Positions 23,248 to 31,615 of a DNA stretch of 54,239 nucleotides are shown piece after piece. Under the pieces are notes generated by a model, which saw only the letters and a program-made list of their open reading frames with translations, made no database searches and was not told the DNA's origin. The stretch is from a bacterium (GTDB lineage Bacteria; Patescibacteriota; Minisyncoccia; Minisyncoccales; DG-74-3): assembly GCA_030603245.1 (NCBI GenBank), contig JAUVYE010000004.1, positions 1-54,239 of the forward strand, given 5' to 3'. The position numbers and the translations under genes were made by a program. Each line of letters starts with the position of its first letter. Position 1 is the first letter of the stretch.

Positions 23248-23672
23248 ATTTTTAAATAATAATTCTCTTTTTCTTGCATTTTCTTTGTCTCTTTTTCTGA
23301 TTTTTCATGATTATATCCTAAAAGATGTAAAATACCATGAATTAACACTCTTGCTAGTTCTGTTTCAAAAATAGATTTTAATCTTTTTGTATTTTTTCTA
23401 ACTTCTCGCAAACAAATAACTATCTCGCCCAATTCTTTTTCTTTGCCAGGGGGAAATTTAAATTCTAATGGTTTGAGCTTACCAAAAGATAAAACATCTG
23501 TTGTTCTATTCTTACCCAAATATTGCTTATTTAATTTTCGCATTTTTGCCGGCCCAATCAAAACAATTGATATTTCTTCGCTCTTTTTTTCTCCCTTTAA
23601 AACAAGGTTGACAATCTTTTCAAAAAAACTTTTATCTATTGAATTTGCAGTAAGATTAGTAATACTAATCAT
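23226..23672 (-). CDS. ybeY: endoribonuclease YbeY
   Basis: 148 residues. The metal site HGILHLLGYNHE (~116-127) supplies the three histidines of the H3xH5xH motif. RTTDVLSF (~57-64) is the second family signature. It acts in 16S rRNA 3'-end maturation and ribosome quality control. Overlaps ftsA at its end and yqeY at its start, consistent with translational coupling. Confidence 0.95.
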   Translation of the reverse strand: MISITNLTANSIDKSFFEKIVNLVLKGEKKSEEISIVLIGPAKMRKLNKQYLGKNRTTDVLSFGKLKPLEFKFPPGKEKELGEIVICLREVRKNTKRLKSIFETELARVLIHGILHLLGYNHEKSEKETKKMQEKENYYLKIWQNPIS

Positions 23673-24165
23673 TTTTTAACAATTCTTTTACAATATCAGA
23701 AACCTGATCTCCATGCGCCCTACCCACCACTCTTGGCATTACTTCTTTCATAACTTTTCCCATGTCTTTGATTTCTTTAGCTCCTGTTTCAGCAATCACT
23801 TGTTTGATTGTCTGGTAAAGTTTTTCTTCTGAAAGCTGTTCTGGTAAGTATTTCTTTAAAATATCTAATTCTTTTTTCTCTTTTTCAGCCAAATCCTTTC
23901 TTTCTCCTTTTTCAAAAGCCACTATTGCTTCTTTTCTTTTTTTTGCCTCAATAGAAATGATTGAAGTTATTTCTTCTTCTGTCAGCTGACTTTCTTTTTC
24001 TAATTCTTCTTGGCCCAAATCAGGGTTTTCTTTATTCAATCTATACCTCTTTTCTTTTTCCTTATTCAAAATCGCGGCTAAAAGCATTCTTAAAACAGAA
24101 ACTTTGATTTCTCTTTTTCCTTTCAAAGCAATTTTTAGGTTTTGGCTAATTTTATGCTTGAACAT
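23665..24165 (-). CDS. yqeY: GatB/YqeY domain protein
   Basis: 166 residues, almost entirely helical, with the family block KYLPEQLSEEKLYQTI and GKVMKEVMPRV...D. It resembles the C-terminal tRNA-binding domain of GatB but stands alone. Its role is not settled. It commonly follows rpsU in bacteria, as here (2-nt gap). A short insert with charged residues (~38-55) is longer than in E. coli YqeY. Confidence 0.9.
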   Translation of the reverse strand: MFKHKISQNLKIALKGKREIKVSVLRMLLAAILNKEKEKRYRLNKENPDLGQEELEKESQLTEEEITSIISIEAKKRKEAIVAFEKGERKDLAEKEKKELDILKKYLPEQLSEEKLYQTIKQVIAETGAKEIKDMGKVMKEVMPRVVGRAHGDQVSDIVKELLKND

Positions 24166-24167
24166 TT

Positions 24168-24383
24168 TTAAAATTTGCCCAATTTTTTCTTTTTTTCGTA
24201 CTCTTTCTTTAGTTCTTCCCTTCTAAGAGCTGCTCTTTTTTTTAATTGATTGCTTTTAGATCTTTTATGAAACTGAGATCGTCTTCTTCTAAGTAAAATC
24301 CCGCTTTTGCGAAGTCTACTTGAAAAGCGACGAACTAAAGATTGAGATGTTTCTTTTTCTTTTTTTTTAATTTCTATTGTCAT
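24168..24383 (-). CDS. rpsU: ribosomal protein bS21
   Basis: 71 residues, very basic. SLVRRFSSRLRKSGILLRRR is the S21 N-terminal helix block, and RKSKSN-like basic residues follow. It sits in the 30S platform near the anti-Shine-Dalgarno sequence and helps initiation. Many starts in this window lack a Shine-Dalgarno sequence. Ends the typical rpsU-yqeY order. Confidence 0.93.
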   Translation of the reverse strand: MTIEIKKKEKETSQSLVRRFSSRLRKSGILLRRRRSQFHKRSKSNQLKKRAALRREELKKEYEKKKKLGKF

Positions 24384-24388
24384 ATAAA

Positions 24389-24736
24389 TTAAATATTATG
24401 CTTTGGAACACTTTCTGTCCAACCACCCAAAAGGTGTAAATGAAGATGATTAACCATTTGACCAGCTCCTTTTCCGACATTAAAACATAGTTTATAGCCG
24501 ATTTTATTAATTTCTGTTTTTTCTGCCATATTTTTAGCAACTAAAATCAAATTTCCAATTAGATCTTTATCTTCTTTTTTCAATTCATTCACTGAACCAA
24601 TATGTTTTTTAGAAATAATTAAAACATGAACAGGTGCTTTGGGATTAATATCTTTAAAAGCTAAAATCTCATCATCTTCATAAACAATCTCAGAAGGTAA
24701 TTCCTTGTTCACAATTTTACAAAAAATACATTCCAT
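24389..24736 (-). CDS. HIT-family nucleotide phosphoramidase-like protein
   Basis: 115 residues, the usual length. CIFCKIVNKELPSEIVYED opens the protein (the two cysteines may bind zinc) and the catalytic histidine triad VNHLHLHLLGG (~94-104) is intact. It probably hydrolyses adenosine 5'-phosphoramidates or AMP-lysine (Hint-like). 3 nt from hisS. Confidence 0.92.
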   Translation of the reverse strand: MECIFCKIVNKELPSEIVYEDDEILAFKDINPKAPVHVLIISKKHIGSVNELKKEDKDLIGNLILVAKNMAEKTEINKIGYKLCFNVGKGAGQMVNHLHLHLLGGWTESVPKHNI

Positions 24737-24739
24737 AAA

Positions 24740-26023
24740 TTATTTCTTAAAGTTTTTCTTCATTTCTTTTACCACTTTATCCATTTTTACTGTTTTCTGC
24801 TTTCCTGTTTTCATGTTCCTGACAATAATTGTTCCATCTATAGCCTCTTTGTGTCCCAAAATTAAAGTATATAATACTCCAAGTTTATTAGCCCTAGCCA
24901 ATTGAGCTCTCAAAGAGTCTCTGCCAAAAGATTCAGCGATTGAAATTTTAGCTTTTCTAAATTCTTCACACAGTTTTAAGCTTTTTCTTTTAGCCAACTT
25001 ACCAACTTGAGACAAAAAAATCTTAGGAAGCGTAACTCGAGAAACAATGCCTCCGGTTTCTTTCATTGAAGTTATAATTCTCTCTATTCCTGCAGCTCCC
25101 CCTGTCCCTGGTATATCTCTTCGTCCTAAAATTTTTGACAAATTATCATATCTTCCTCCACCAACCAAAGCTCCTAATACTTTTCCCTCAGCAGAATCTT
25201 CAACTATTTCAAAAACAGTTTTGGTATAATAATCTAAACCTCTAACCAAATAAGGGTTTAAGCGATAAGAAATTTCAGCTTCATCTAAAAATTCTAAAAC
25301 TTCTTTAAAGTGTTGATGACAAGTGTCGCAAAGATTATCAATTGATTCGGGTGCTTGACTAATAATACTTTGACATCTTTCTTGTTTACAGTCTAAAATC
25401 CTTAACGGATTTGTTTTTAACCTTCTCTGACAATCTGTGCAAAGGAGTCTTTCCCTTGAACGAAGATAATTCTTCAATAGTTTTTTATAATATGGTCGGC
25501 ACTGTGAATCTCCAATACTGTTTATTTCCACTAATAAGTTTTTCAGCCTTAAGTCTTTTAGAATATTATAGAAAATCTGAATAATTTGAGCATCAATCAC
25601 TGGGCTCTTTTCTCCCAAAATTTCAAGTCCAAACTGCCAAAACTGACGAAAACGACCTGCCTGTGGTTTCTCATATCTGAAAAAGGGACCAAAATACCAG
25701 AGCTTAACTGGTTGAGGTAAATTAATCATGCCTTTTTGAATATAAGCTCTTACCACCGGAGCTGTGCCTTCTGGTCTCAAACTTAAGTGGTCTCCCCCTC
25801 TGGTTTTTAGATTAAACATTTCTTTTTGAACAATATCTGTATCCAATCCCACTCCTTTTGAAAAAAGTTCTGATTGTTCAAGAATTGGGGTATCAATTTT
25901 TCCAAAACCATAAAAATTAGCAATATTTTCAACCACATTATATATTTTCCGAAAATAGGCCTGATCTTTTGGTAAAATATCATGCATTCCGGTTGGAGTT
26001 TGAAATTTTGGTTTTCTGGCCAT
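24740..26023 (-). CDS. hisS: histidyl-tRNA synthetase
   Basis: 427 residues from the ATG at 26023 (MARKPKFQTPTGMHD), 5 nt after the lepB stop; a longer frame into lepB is unlikely. Class II motif 2 (FRYEKPQAGRFRQFWQF ~107), the HisRS signature LVRGLDYYTKTVFEI (~263) and motif 3 (GGAAGIERI) are present. A four-cysteine region (CTDC...CDTC ~180-230) forms the zinc-like insertion. The C-terminal anticodon-binding domain begins near 325. It charges tRNA-His. Confidence 0.95.
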   Translation of the reverse strand: MARKPKFQTPTGMHDILPKDQAYFRKIYNVVENIANFYGFGKIDTPILEQSELFSKGVGLDTDIVQKEMFNLKTRGGDHLSLRPEGTAPVVRAYIQKGMINLPQPVKLWYFGPFFRYEKPQAGRFRQFWQFGLEILGEKSPVIDAQIIQIFYNILKDLRLKNLLVEINSIGDSQCRPYYKKLLKNYLRSRERLLCTDCQRRLKTNPLRILDCKQERCQSIISQAPESIDNLCDTCHQHFKEVLEFLDEAEISYRLNPYLVRGLDYYTKTVFEIVEDSAEGKVLGALVGGGRYDNLSKILGRRDIPGTGGAAGIERIITSMKETGGIVSRVTLPKIFLSQVGKLAKRKSLKLCEEFRKAKISIAESFGRDSLRAQLARANKLGVLYTLILGHKEAIDGTIIVRNMKTGKQKTVKMDKVVKEMKKNFKK

Positions 26024-26028
26024 AAGTT

Positions 26029-26604
26029 TTAATATTGAGGGGTTTCGATCTTGGCTAAAGCAGTAAACGGCCAAGCTCTTATAAAAACTTTTCCAATAAT
26101 ATATTCTCTATTTAAAGTTCCCCAGCTTCGGGAATCAGAAGAAAGGCCTCTATTGTCCCCTAAAACAAAATACTCGTTTTCGTCTAAAGAAGTTTTCGCT
26201 TGTCCTGGGGTTTTTGCATTAGAAGAAAGATATTCTCTTTCATCTAAAACCTGTTTACCGTCTCCAGAATAAACCATAACTGAACCAGAATTTATTTCAA
26301 CCAGTTCTCCTGGAAGACCAATAATTCTTTTAATATAACGCTGTGAGGGATTATTGGGATATTTGAAAACTACAACATCCCCTCTTTTAATGTCTGAAAA
26401 CCTATAAGATAGTTCATCAATAATTAAATAATCGCCATCTTGAAAACTAGGCTCCATTGACTGTCCCCTTACAAAAAATGGCTGGAATAAAAAATAGCGA
26501 ATAGGAACTACTATTATTAGAGCAATAATAACTATTTTAAAAACCTCCCAAATGAATATAAAAAACGAAAAAACTGCTTTCATACTCTTTTGATTATATC
26601 TCAT
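26029..26604 (-). CDS. lepB: signal peptidase I
   Basis: 191 residues. One N-terminal membrane segment (~17-40), then the catalytic Ser49 in GQSMEPSF and the general-base Lys92 in QRYIKRIIGLPGE, and the GDNRGLSSDSRSWG box (~149-162). It cleaves signal peptides outside the membrane. A start at Met8 (26583) is also possible, because an AAAAGAG lies close upstream. The gene opens the operon that ends with ftsZ. Confidence 0.95.
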   Translation of the reverse strand: MRYNQKSMKAVFSFFIFIWEVFKIVIIALIIVVPIRYFLFQPFFVRGQSMEPSFQDGDYLIIDELSYRFSDIKRGDVVVFKYPNNPSQRYIKRIIGLPGELVEINSGSVMVYSGDGKQVLDEREYLSSNAKTPGQAKTSLDENEYFVLGDNRGLSSDSRSWGTLNREYIIGKVFIRAWPFTALAKIETPQY

Positions 26605-26654
26605 TTTTTATGATGAATCAAGAAATTTTGAACAAGAAATGCTAAAATAAAAAC

Positions 26655-27179
26655 ATGATTATTATCATTGGTTTGGGCAATCCAGGAGAAAAATTTAAAG
26701 ACACAAGACATAATATTGGTTTTGAAGTCTTAGATAAAATTAAGGAAGAGAATGATTTTCCTGATTTTGCTTTTTCTAAAAAGTTCAATGCTCAAGTTTC
26801 AAAAGGAATTTTAAATCAAGAAAAAACTATTTTAGCAAAACCTCAAACCTTTATGAATTCTTCTGGTAAGTCAGTAAAAGCTTTAACACAATATTACAAA
26901 AAAGCAAAACTAATAATAGTTCACGATGATATTGATATTTTATTGGGAAAAGTTAAGTTTTCTAAAGATTCAGGATCAGCTGGCCATAAGGGGGTGGAAT
27001 CTGTTATTAATAACTTAGGAACAAAAGATTTTATGAGATTAAGAATCGGCATTGTCCCGCTAAAAGGCAAACCCAAAGAAACAGAAAAATTTGTTCTCAA
27101 GAAGTTTACAAAAAAAGAAAAGGAGATTATAAAAAAGATAATTGAAGAAATTAGTGAAACTGTTAAAAAATTGATATGA
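26655..27179 (+). CDS. pth: peptidyl-tRNA hydrolase
   Basis: 174 residues. GLGNPGEKF and DTRHNIGFEVLD, with catalytic His19, and the substrate-binding loops KPQTFMNSSG (~61-70) and HDDIDI (~91-96). It releases peptides from tRNA after drop-off. Divergent from lepB with 50 nt between; its stop overlaps topA's start (ATGA). Confidence 0.95.
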   Translation: MIIIIGLGNPGEKFKDTRHNIGFEVLDKIKEENDFPDFAFSKKFNAQVSKGILNQEKTILAKPQTFMNSSGKSVKALTQYYKKAKLIIVHDDIDILLGKVKFSKDSGSAGHKGVESVINNLGTKDFMRLRIGIVPLKGKPKETEKFVLKKFTKKEKEIIKKIIEEISETVKKLI

Positions 27180-29206
27180 AAATAATAATAGTTGAAAGTC
27201 CCACCAAGGCTAAAACAATCACAAACTTCTTGGGACCAAAATACAAGGTCCTGTCTTCTTATGGACATGTTAGGGACTTGCCTAAAAGCACATTAGGAAT
27301 AGATATTGAAAATGATTTTAAGCCCAAATATATTATTCCGACCAAGGCTAGAAAAAACCTTAACATATTAAAAAAAGAGGTTGAAAAAGCTGATTTGGTT
27401 ATCTTGGCTACTGATGAAGATAGAGAGGGAGAAGCAATAGCCTGGCATTTAGCTCAAGCCATGAAACTAAAAGACAATTATGAAAGAATTGTTTTTCATG
27501 AAATTACTAAAAAAGCAATAGAAAAAGCTTTAGACAATCCAAGAAAAATTAATATTGACCTTGTTGACGCTCAACAAGCACGCAGAATTTTAGACAGACT
27601 TGTTGGTTATAAGTTATCTCCATTTTTATGGAAAAAAGTGGCCAGAGGACTATCGGCCGGAAGAGTTCAGTCAATAGCAGTAAGATTAGTGGCTGAAAGA
27701 GAAAAAGAGATTGAAGATTTTATTTCTCAAGAATATTGGACTATAGTGGCTAAACTCCTTAAACTCAAAGCGCAAAACGCGTTTGAAGCTATATTGATTA
27801 AAAAAGATGGAGAAAGAATTAACAGGTTAGACATAAAAAACAAAAAACAATCAGATCAAATCTTAAAAGATTTAGATGGGGCTGAATACAAAATAGCCAA
27901 TATTCAGAAAAAAGAACTAAAGAGAAATCCTTTACCACCATTCACTACAAGTTCCTTGCAACGAGAGGCCTGGAAAAGATTTCACTGGTCAGCCAAAATG
28001 ACTATGAGAAATGCCCAAAATCTATATGAAAAAGGGTTTATTACTTATCACAGAACTGATTCTGTTAATCTAAGCAATTTGGCCTTAACTACAACCAAGA
28101 AGTATGTTATAGAGAATTTTGGCCAAAAATATTGGGCAGGATTTTTTAGAAAATATAAGGCCAAAGGAAGAGCTCAAGAAGCTCATGAAGCAATTAGACC
28201 AACTTTTGTAAATCAAAGGCCTGAAAACCTAAAAACCAAATTAGATAATAGACAGTTTAAATTATATGATCTCGTTTGGAGAAGATCAGTTGCATCTCAA
28301 ATGAGCCAAGCAATTTTTGATTCAACCTCAGTAGATATTTCTGCTAAAAATTATACTTTTAGAACCAATGGACAGGTTTTAAAATTTGATGGCTTTTTAA
28401 AAGTTAATCCAATCCAATATGAAGAAAAAGAATTACCTCAGCTTACAAAAGAAGAAGTTTTGGAATTAACAGAATTAATCCCCTCTCAACACTTTACCAA
28501 ACCTCCTGCCAGATATACTGAAGCCACTTTGATTAAATCTTTGGAAGAACATGGAATTGGTAGGCCATCCACCTATGCTCCCATTATGTCAACAATTCAA
28601 GATAGAAATTATGTTCAAAAAAATGAAAACAAAAGATTTGAACCAACTGAAATTGGAATAGTGGTAAACAATCTTTTAGTGGAGCATTTTCCTAAAATAG
28701 TTGATATTGGTTTTACAGCTAAAATGGAAAAGGATTTAGATAATATAGTGAATGATAAAGAAGAATGGGTACCTATAATTAAAAAATTCTATGGCCCTTT
28801 TGAAAAGAACCTAAAGCAAAAAGAAAAGGAAATTTCTAAAAAAGATATTGCCCAAGAAACAACAAACAAAATATGTCCTGAATGCGGTTCTCCAATATTA
28901 ATCAGATTAGGTAGGTTTGGAAGGTTTTATGCTTGCTCTAATTTTCCAAAATGTAAATATACTGAACCTTTAGAAAAACAAGATTTAGATATTAAGTGCC
29001 CCAAATGCAAAAAAGGAGAAATTGTTTTAAAAAGAACCAGAAAAGGAAAAATCTTTTATGCTTGCAATCAATATCCTAAATGTGATTTTGCTTTATGGGA
29101 TAAGCCTATTAAAGAAACGTGTCCAAAATGTGGAGCATTGTTGGTTGAAAAAGGAAAACTGATTAAGTGTTCGAACAAAGGGTGTGATTTCAAAAAAAAG
29201 AAGTGA
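27176..29206 (+). CDS. topA: DNA topoisomerase I
   Basis: 676 residues. TOPRIM domain: IVESPTKAKTI at the start and ATDEDREGEAIAWH (~77-90) with the acidic metal site. The active tyrosine is in GFITYHRTDSVNLS (~290). The C-terminus carries three topoisomerase zinc fingers: CPECGS...CSNFPKC, CPKCKK...CNQYPKC and CPKCGA...C. It relaxes negative supercoils. Length is shorter than E. coli TopA (865), mainly in the C-terminal region. Confidence 0.96.
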   Translation: MKIIIVESPTKAKTITNFLGPKYKVLSSYGHVRDLPKSTLGIDIENDFKPKYIIPTKARKNLNILKKEVEKADLVILATDEDREGEAIAWHLAQAMKLKDNYERIVFHEITKKAIEKALDNPRKINIDLVDAQQARRILDRLVGYKLSPFLWKKVARGLSAGRVQSIAVRLVAEREKEIEDFISQEYWTIVAKLLKLKAQNAFEAILIKKDGERINRLDIKNKKQSDQILKDLDGAEYKIANIQKKELKRNPLPPFTTSSLQREAWKRFHWSAKMTMRNAQNLYEKGFITYHRTDSVNLSNLALTTTKKYVIENFGQKYWAGFFRKYKAKGRAQEAHEAIRPTFVNQRPENLKTKLDNRQFKLYDLVWRRSVASQMSQAIFDSTSVDISAKNYTFRTNGQVLKFDGFLKVNPIQYEEKELPQLTKEEVLELTELIPSQHFTKPPARYTEATLIKSLEEHGIGRPSTYAPIMSTIQDRNYVQKNENKRFEPTEIGIVVNNLLVEHFPKIVDIGFTAKMEKDLDNIVNDKEEWVPIIKKFYGPFEKNLKQKEKEISKKDIAQETTNKICPECGSPILIRLGRFGRFYACSNFPKCKYTEPLEKQDLDIKCPKCKKGEIVLKRTRKGKIFYACNQYPKCDFALWDKPIKETCPKCGALLVEKGKLIKCSNKGCDFKKKK

Positions 29207-29225
29207 GATTGTTCTCACTATTTTG
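29203..29225 (+). terminator. topA terminator
   Basis: GTGAGA-TTGT-TCTCAC hairpin overlapping the stop codon, followed by TATTTT; moderately strong. Confidence 0.65.
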
Positions 29226-29236
29226 AAACTATAGGC

Positions 29237-29788
29237 TCATGGACTTTTTAGAAGTTTCATGACTAAGTTTTCATCGAAATGATGCATTCTCTTGCCATAC
29301 CAACTTGACGATAAGGATTCAATACCTCTTCTATCAAAGAGCTCCATTTCTATTATGGATTCTATTGCTTTTTCAAGGATTTCACAAGGAATTCCTGTTA
29401 AAACAAAGTGTTCTCTGATACCAAACAGGCCCTCTTCCCCCTCGTCAGCAATCTCTGTTTTTTTAGCCTCTTCTAAATCCATACTTACTGGATTTCCCCA
29501 CCTGTCAAAGCATTCGTAATCTTCCAGCTTCTTAAGTATTATCTTTCCGGGATCAATATCTTTTTTGATGATTGCGGAAAACATCTTTCCAAGCGCGCCT
29601 CTGGCTGCGCGTTCAATCATTTCTTTTTCGCTCTGACCTGAAAGATATTGCGCTTCTTTCTTGAATGGTTCCCAGTACTTGCCAGTCGGTTTTTCTGTTA
29701 ATGTTAGCAATGCCATTTCCTTACCCTTTTCCCCTGTAACCACGCAGACAGCTACAGAACGGCGAGGGCTTAGAGCTCTTCTTAACAT
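29237..29788 (-). CDS. orphan protein, ~183 residues
   Basis: The start is uncertain: GTG at 29794 or ATG at 29788; I use the ATG. N-terminal strands (RRSVAVCVVTGEKGKEMALLTL) are followed by helices and an acidic middle (EEAKKTEIADEGEEGLF). The last residues (GKRMHHFDENLVMKLL) look conserved. No signal peptide, membrane segment or family motif is visible. It appears richer in G+C than the adjacent topA and has its own promoter region, so it may be a recent arrival. Function unknown. Confidence 0.55.
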   Translation of the reverse strand: MLRRALSPRRSVAVCVVTGEKGKEMALLTLTEKPTGKYWEPFKKEAQYLSGQSEKEMIERAARGALGKMFSAIIKKDIDPGKIILKKLEDYECFDRWGNPVSMDLEEAKKTEIADEGEEGLFGIREHFVLTGIPCEILEKAIESIIEMELFDRRGIESLSSSWYGKRMHHFDENLVMKLLKSP

Positions 29789-29814
29789 CGTCACCAGGTC
29801 CCTTGTCTAATATC

Positions 29815-29843
29815 AATTTAATTGATTTTTTTAAAAAAATCAA
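29815..29843 (-). promoter_or_regulatory. putative promoter of the 29237-29788 gene
   Basis: Minus-strand TTGATT (29838-29843), 17-nt spacer, TAAATT (29815-29820). It lies almost wholly within the 24-bp palindrome at 29821-29844. Confidence 0.45.
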
Positions 29844-29844
29844 T
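29821..29844. promoter_or_regulatory. 24-bp perfect A/T palindrome between divergent units
   Basis: ATTGATTTTTTT and its exact reverse complement abut with no spacer. It separates a minus-strand gene and the tRNA-Leu promoter. It may act as an operator, a bent or cruciform-prone DNA segment, or simply as part of the overlapping promoters. Confidence 0.5.
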
Positions 29845-29847
29845 AGA

Positions 29848-29876
29848 TTGACGCCGGAAGCAAAAATTGCTAACTT
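29848..29876 (+). promoter_or_regulatory. tRNA-Leu promoter
   Basis: TTGACG (29848-29853), 17-nt spacer, TAACTT (29871-29876); the transcription start would be about 7 nt before the tRNA. Confidence 0.65.
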
Positions 29877-29889
29877 TTAAGCATAATAA

Positions 29890-29976
29890 GCCGAAGTGGC
29901 GGAACTGGTTTACGCGTAGGTCTCAAAAACCTATGAGAGCAATCTCATGTGGGTTCAACTCCCACCTTCGGCACCA
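29890..29976 (+). tRNA. tRNA-Leu (anticodon CAA)
   Basis: The acceptor stem GCCGAAG / CTTCGGC closes perfectly. The anticodon stem TAGGT / ACCTA holds the loop CTCAAAA with anticodon CAA. A long class II variable arm (TGAGA / TCTCA) and the T-arm GTGGGTTCAACTCCCAC are present. Discriminator A and CCA are encoded in the DNA. It reads UUG codons. It is a single-gene unit with its own promoter and terminator. Confidence 0.97.
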
Positions 29977-29977
29977 A

Positions 29978-30003
29978 AAAACTGCTCCAAAAGAGCAGTT
30001 TTG
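29978..30003 (+). terminator. tRNA-Leu terminator
   Basis: AAAACTGCTC / GAGCAGTTTT with a short loop directly after the CCA end. Confidence 0.85.
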
Positions 30004-30005
30004 CA

Positions 30006-30034
30006 TTGACAAAGATATTAAAAAATGCTTTAAT
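30006..30034 (+). promoter_or_regulatory. promoter of the 30051-30443 gene
   Basis: TTGACA (30006-30011), 17-nt spacer, TTTAAT (30029-30034). The start site would be about 10 nt before the ATG, with no Shine-Dalgarno sequence. Confidence 0.65.
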
Positions 30035-30050
30035 CTGACACAGATGAACA

Positions 30051-30443
30051 ATGGTAATGGTAAAAGCCGAAGTTCAAGAAAGAAAAATAGCAAACAATCT
30101 TGTCTCGCTACATTTCCAAACCGAGGAACCGATCTTCAGACGCACAGAGCATTTCCACAAAGATTTGTTCTTTCACACAAAGAAGCATTTAAACTATTTT
30201 GCTAACTACATAGGACAGGAAGCCATGAATCTAGTTGAAAAGATTATGGGAATGAAAAATGTAACGTCAATCACTATCTTTCACTGCGACAAACGCGCCA
30301 TTGATTACAACAACCAAAGATTAGTTGTGAACATAGACACAACAAACACAAAAAAAAGAAGTATTCCGGGTATAAAATCCTATATAAAAAGACTCTTGAC
30401 CGCAATGCCAATCGAGAAAGGAATTGTCAAAATAGCACACTAA
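30051..30443 (+). CDS. orphan protein, 130 residues
   Basis: ATG at 30051; Met3 is an alternative. The protein is basic, with several histidines in the first half (RRTEHFHKDLFFHTKKHLNY), then a valine/isoleucine strand region (KNVTSITIFHCDKRAIDYNN) and a basic C-terminus. No membrane segment or known motif. The mixed alpha/beta pattern suggests a small nucleic-acid- or ligand-binding fold, but nothing identifies it. It is monocistronic with a near-leaderless promoter. Confidence 0.6.
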   Translation: MVMVKAEVQERKIANNLVSLHFQTEEPIFRRTEHFHKDLFFHTKKHLNYFANYIGQEAMNLVEKIMGMKNVTSITIFHCDKRAIDYNNQRLVVNIDTTNTKKRSIPGIKSYIKRLLTAMPIEKGIVKIAH

Positions 30444-30470
30444 GCTTCAGGTTCCTTAAACCACAAAAGC

Positions 30471-30494
30471 GACTAATGAAAATTAGTCTTTTTT
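30471..30494 (+). terminator. terminator after the 30051-30443 gene
   Basis: GACTAAT-GAAA-ATTAGTC followed by TTTTTTT on the plus strand; it overlaps the stop codon of the convergent PAP2 gene. Confidence 0.75.
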
Positions 30495-31001
30495 TAATTC
30501 CTTGCCAACTCGATTAACAATGAGAGTAGAAATAATTCCAACCAAAGCACCCACAACAATATCCGAAGGCCAATGAACCCCAGAAAAAACCCTGGCTATT
30601 GAAATTAATGAAGCTGATATTAGAAAAACAAGACCAGCTTTTTTATGATGAAAATAAATGCTTGTTGCTATGGCAAAATAAAAAGCAGCGTGAGCTGAGG
30701 GAAAAGAAGCAGTAACTGGATGCTGAATCAATAAATAGATTTGTTTTCCTACAAAAGGACGAAGCTTTGGCCATAATTGACGAATAATATCTACAAAAAT
30801 TTCTTTAGCCAAAATAGCAGCAAAAAACGCTTCAACAATCATGTAAATATGTTTTCTAAAATTTCTAGCTAAAAATAAAATCAAAAGAAAAATAAAAACA
30901 TACTCAAAGTATTGGGCAAAAAATATAGCTAGTGTGTCTAACCAAAAATATTTTCCAGCAAACCTATTTATTTCTCCAAAAAGATAGAAGTCTAAACTCA
31001 T
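30483..31001 (-). CDS. PAP2-family membrane phosphatase (undecaprenyl-diphosphatase-like)
   Basis: 172 residues with five or six membrane helices. The acid phosphatase motifs are complete: KLRPF (~104; short KxxxxxxRP form), SFPSAHA (~129-135) and RVFSGVHWPSDIVVG (~160-174 in the family pattern). It probably dephosphorylates undecaprenyl diphosphate or a related lipid phosphate to recycle the cell-wall carrier. Overlaps tsaC by 4 nt. Confidence 0.85.
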   Translation of the reverse strand: MSLDFYLFGEINRFAGKYFWLDTLAIFFAQYFEYVFIFLLILFLARNFRKHIYMIVEAFFAAILAKEIFVDIIRQLWPKLRPFVGKQIYLLIQHPVTASFPSAHAAFYFAIATSIYFHHKKAGLVFLISASLISIARVFSGVHWPSDIVVGALVGIISTLIVNRVGKELKKD

Positions 31002-31615
31002 TGAAAATATTTCATTAGTTCTTCTTTTTTTATGTCTCCTTTTCTCAAGACTTTTAACTCTTTGCCAATCAAATCAACTACTGTAGACGATTGGGAAGAA
31101 TTTAAAATTCCAGCATCAACGACCAGGTCTGGCTGAAATTTCTCATTTTTAAACTGGGCAATAATATTATTAATATCTAAAGAGGAAGGTTCTCCAGCCA
31201 AATTGGCTGAAGTTCCGCTTAAAGACTTATTAATTTTATCAAGTAGAGCATTAAGAGGAGCATAATTAGGAACTCTTAATCCAATTGTTTTACCCTCTAC
31301 TAAAACTCCTTGAGGAAAATCAATCTTAGCTTTTAAAACTACTGTTACTTTGCCAGGCCAAACCTTTTCTAAAAATCTCTCTTGTTTTTCGCTAATAATG
31401 GCTATTTGTTTGGCCACTTCAATGTCTTTTATAAAAACAGGGATTGGTTTTTTTAGATCTCTTTTTTTAATCTGAAAAAGTTTTTGTATTGCTTCTTGGT
31501 TGGTGGCATCACAAATTAGCCCATAAACCGTATCTGTTGGAAAAACAATCACACCATTTTCTTCAATCACTTTTATTGATTCTTCTAGGCTATCAACAAC
31601 ACTAATTTTTTTCAT
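30998..31615 (-). CDS. tsaC: threonylcarbamoyl-AMP synthase (Sua5/YrdC)
   Basis: 205 residues, single YrdC domain. [17 protein letters not shown] (~20-36), the [13 protein letters not shown] basic patch (~50) and [11 protein letters not shown] (~135-145) match the family. It makes threonylcarbamoyl-AMP for t6A37 modification of ANN-decoding tRNAs. Overlaps its neighbours on both sides by 4 nt. Confidence 0.92.
   Translation of the reverse strand: MKKISVVDSLEESIKVIEENGVIVFPTDTVYGLICDATNQEAIQKLFQIKKRDLKKPIPVFIKDIEVAKQIAIISEKQERFLEKVWPGKVTVVLKAKIDFPQGVLVEGKTIGLRVPNYAPLNALLDKINKSLSGTSANLAGEPSSLDINNIIAQFKNEKFQPDLVVDAGILNSSQSSTVVDLIGKELKVLRKGDIKKEELMKYFQ

Noticed and set aside
24740-26074. HisS start upstream in lepB
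   Set aside because: It would overlap lepB and adds 17 residues not typical of HisRS; the ATG at 26023 gives the standard N-terminus.
29867-30205. Plus-strand reading frame across tRNA-Leu
   Set aside because: It covers the tRNA, its terminator and the start of the next gene, and gives no protein-like sequence.
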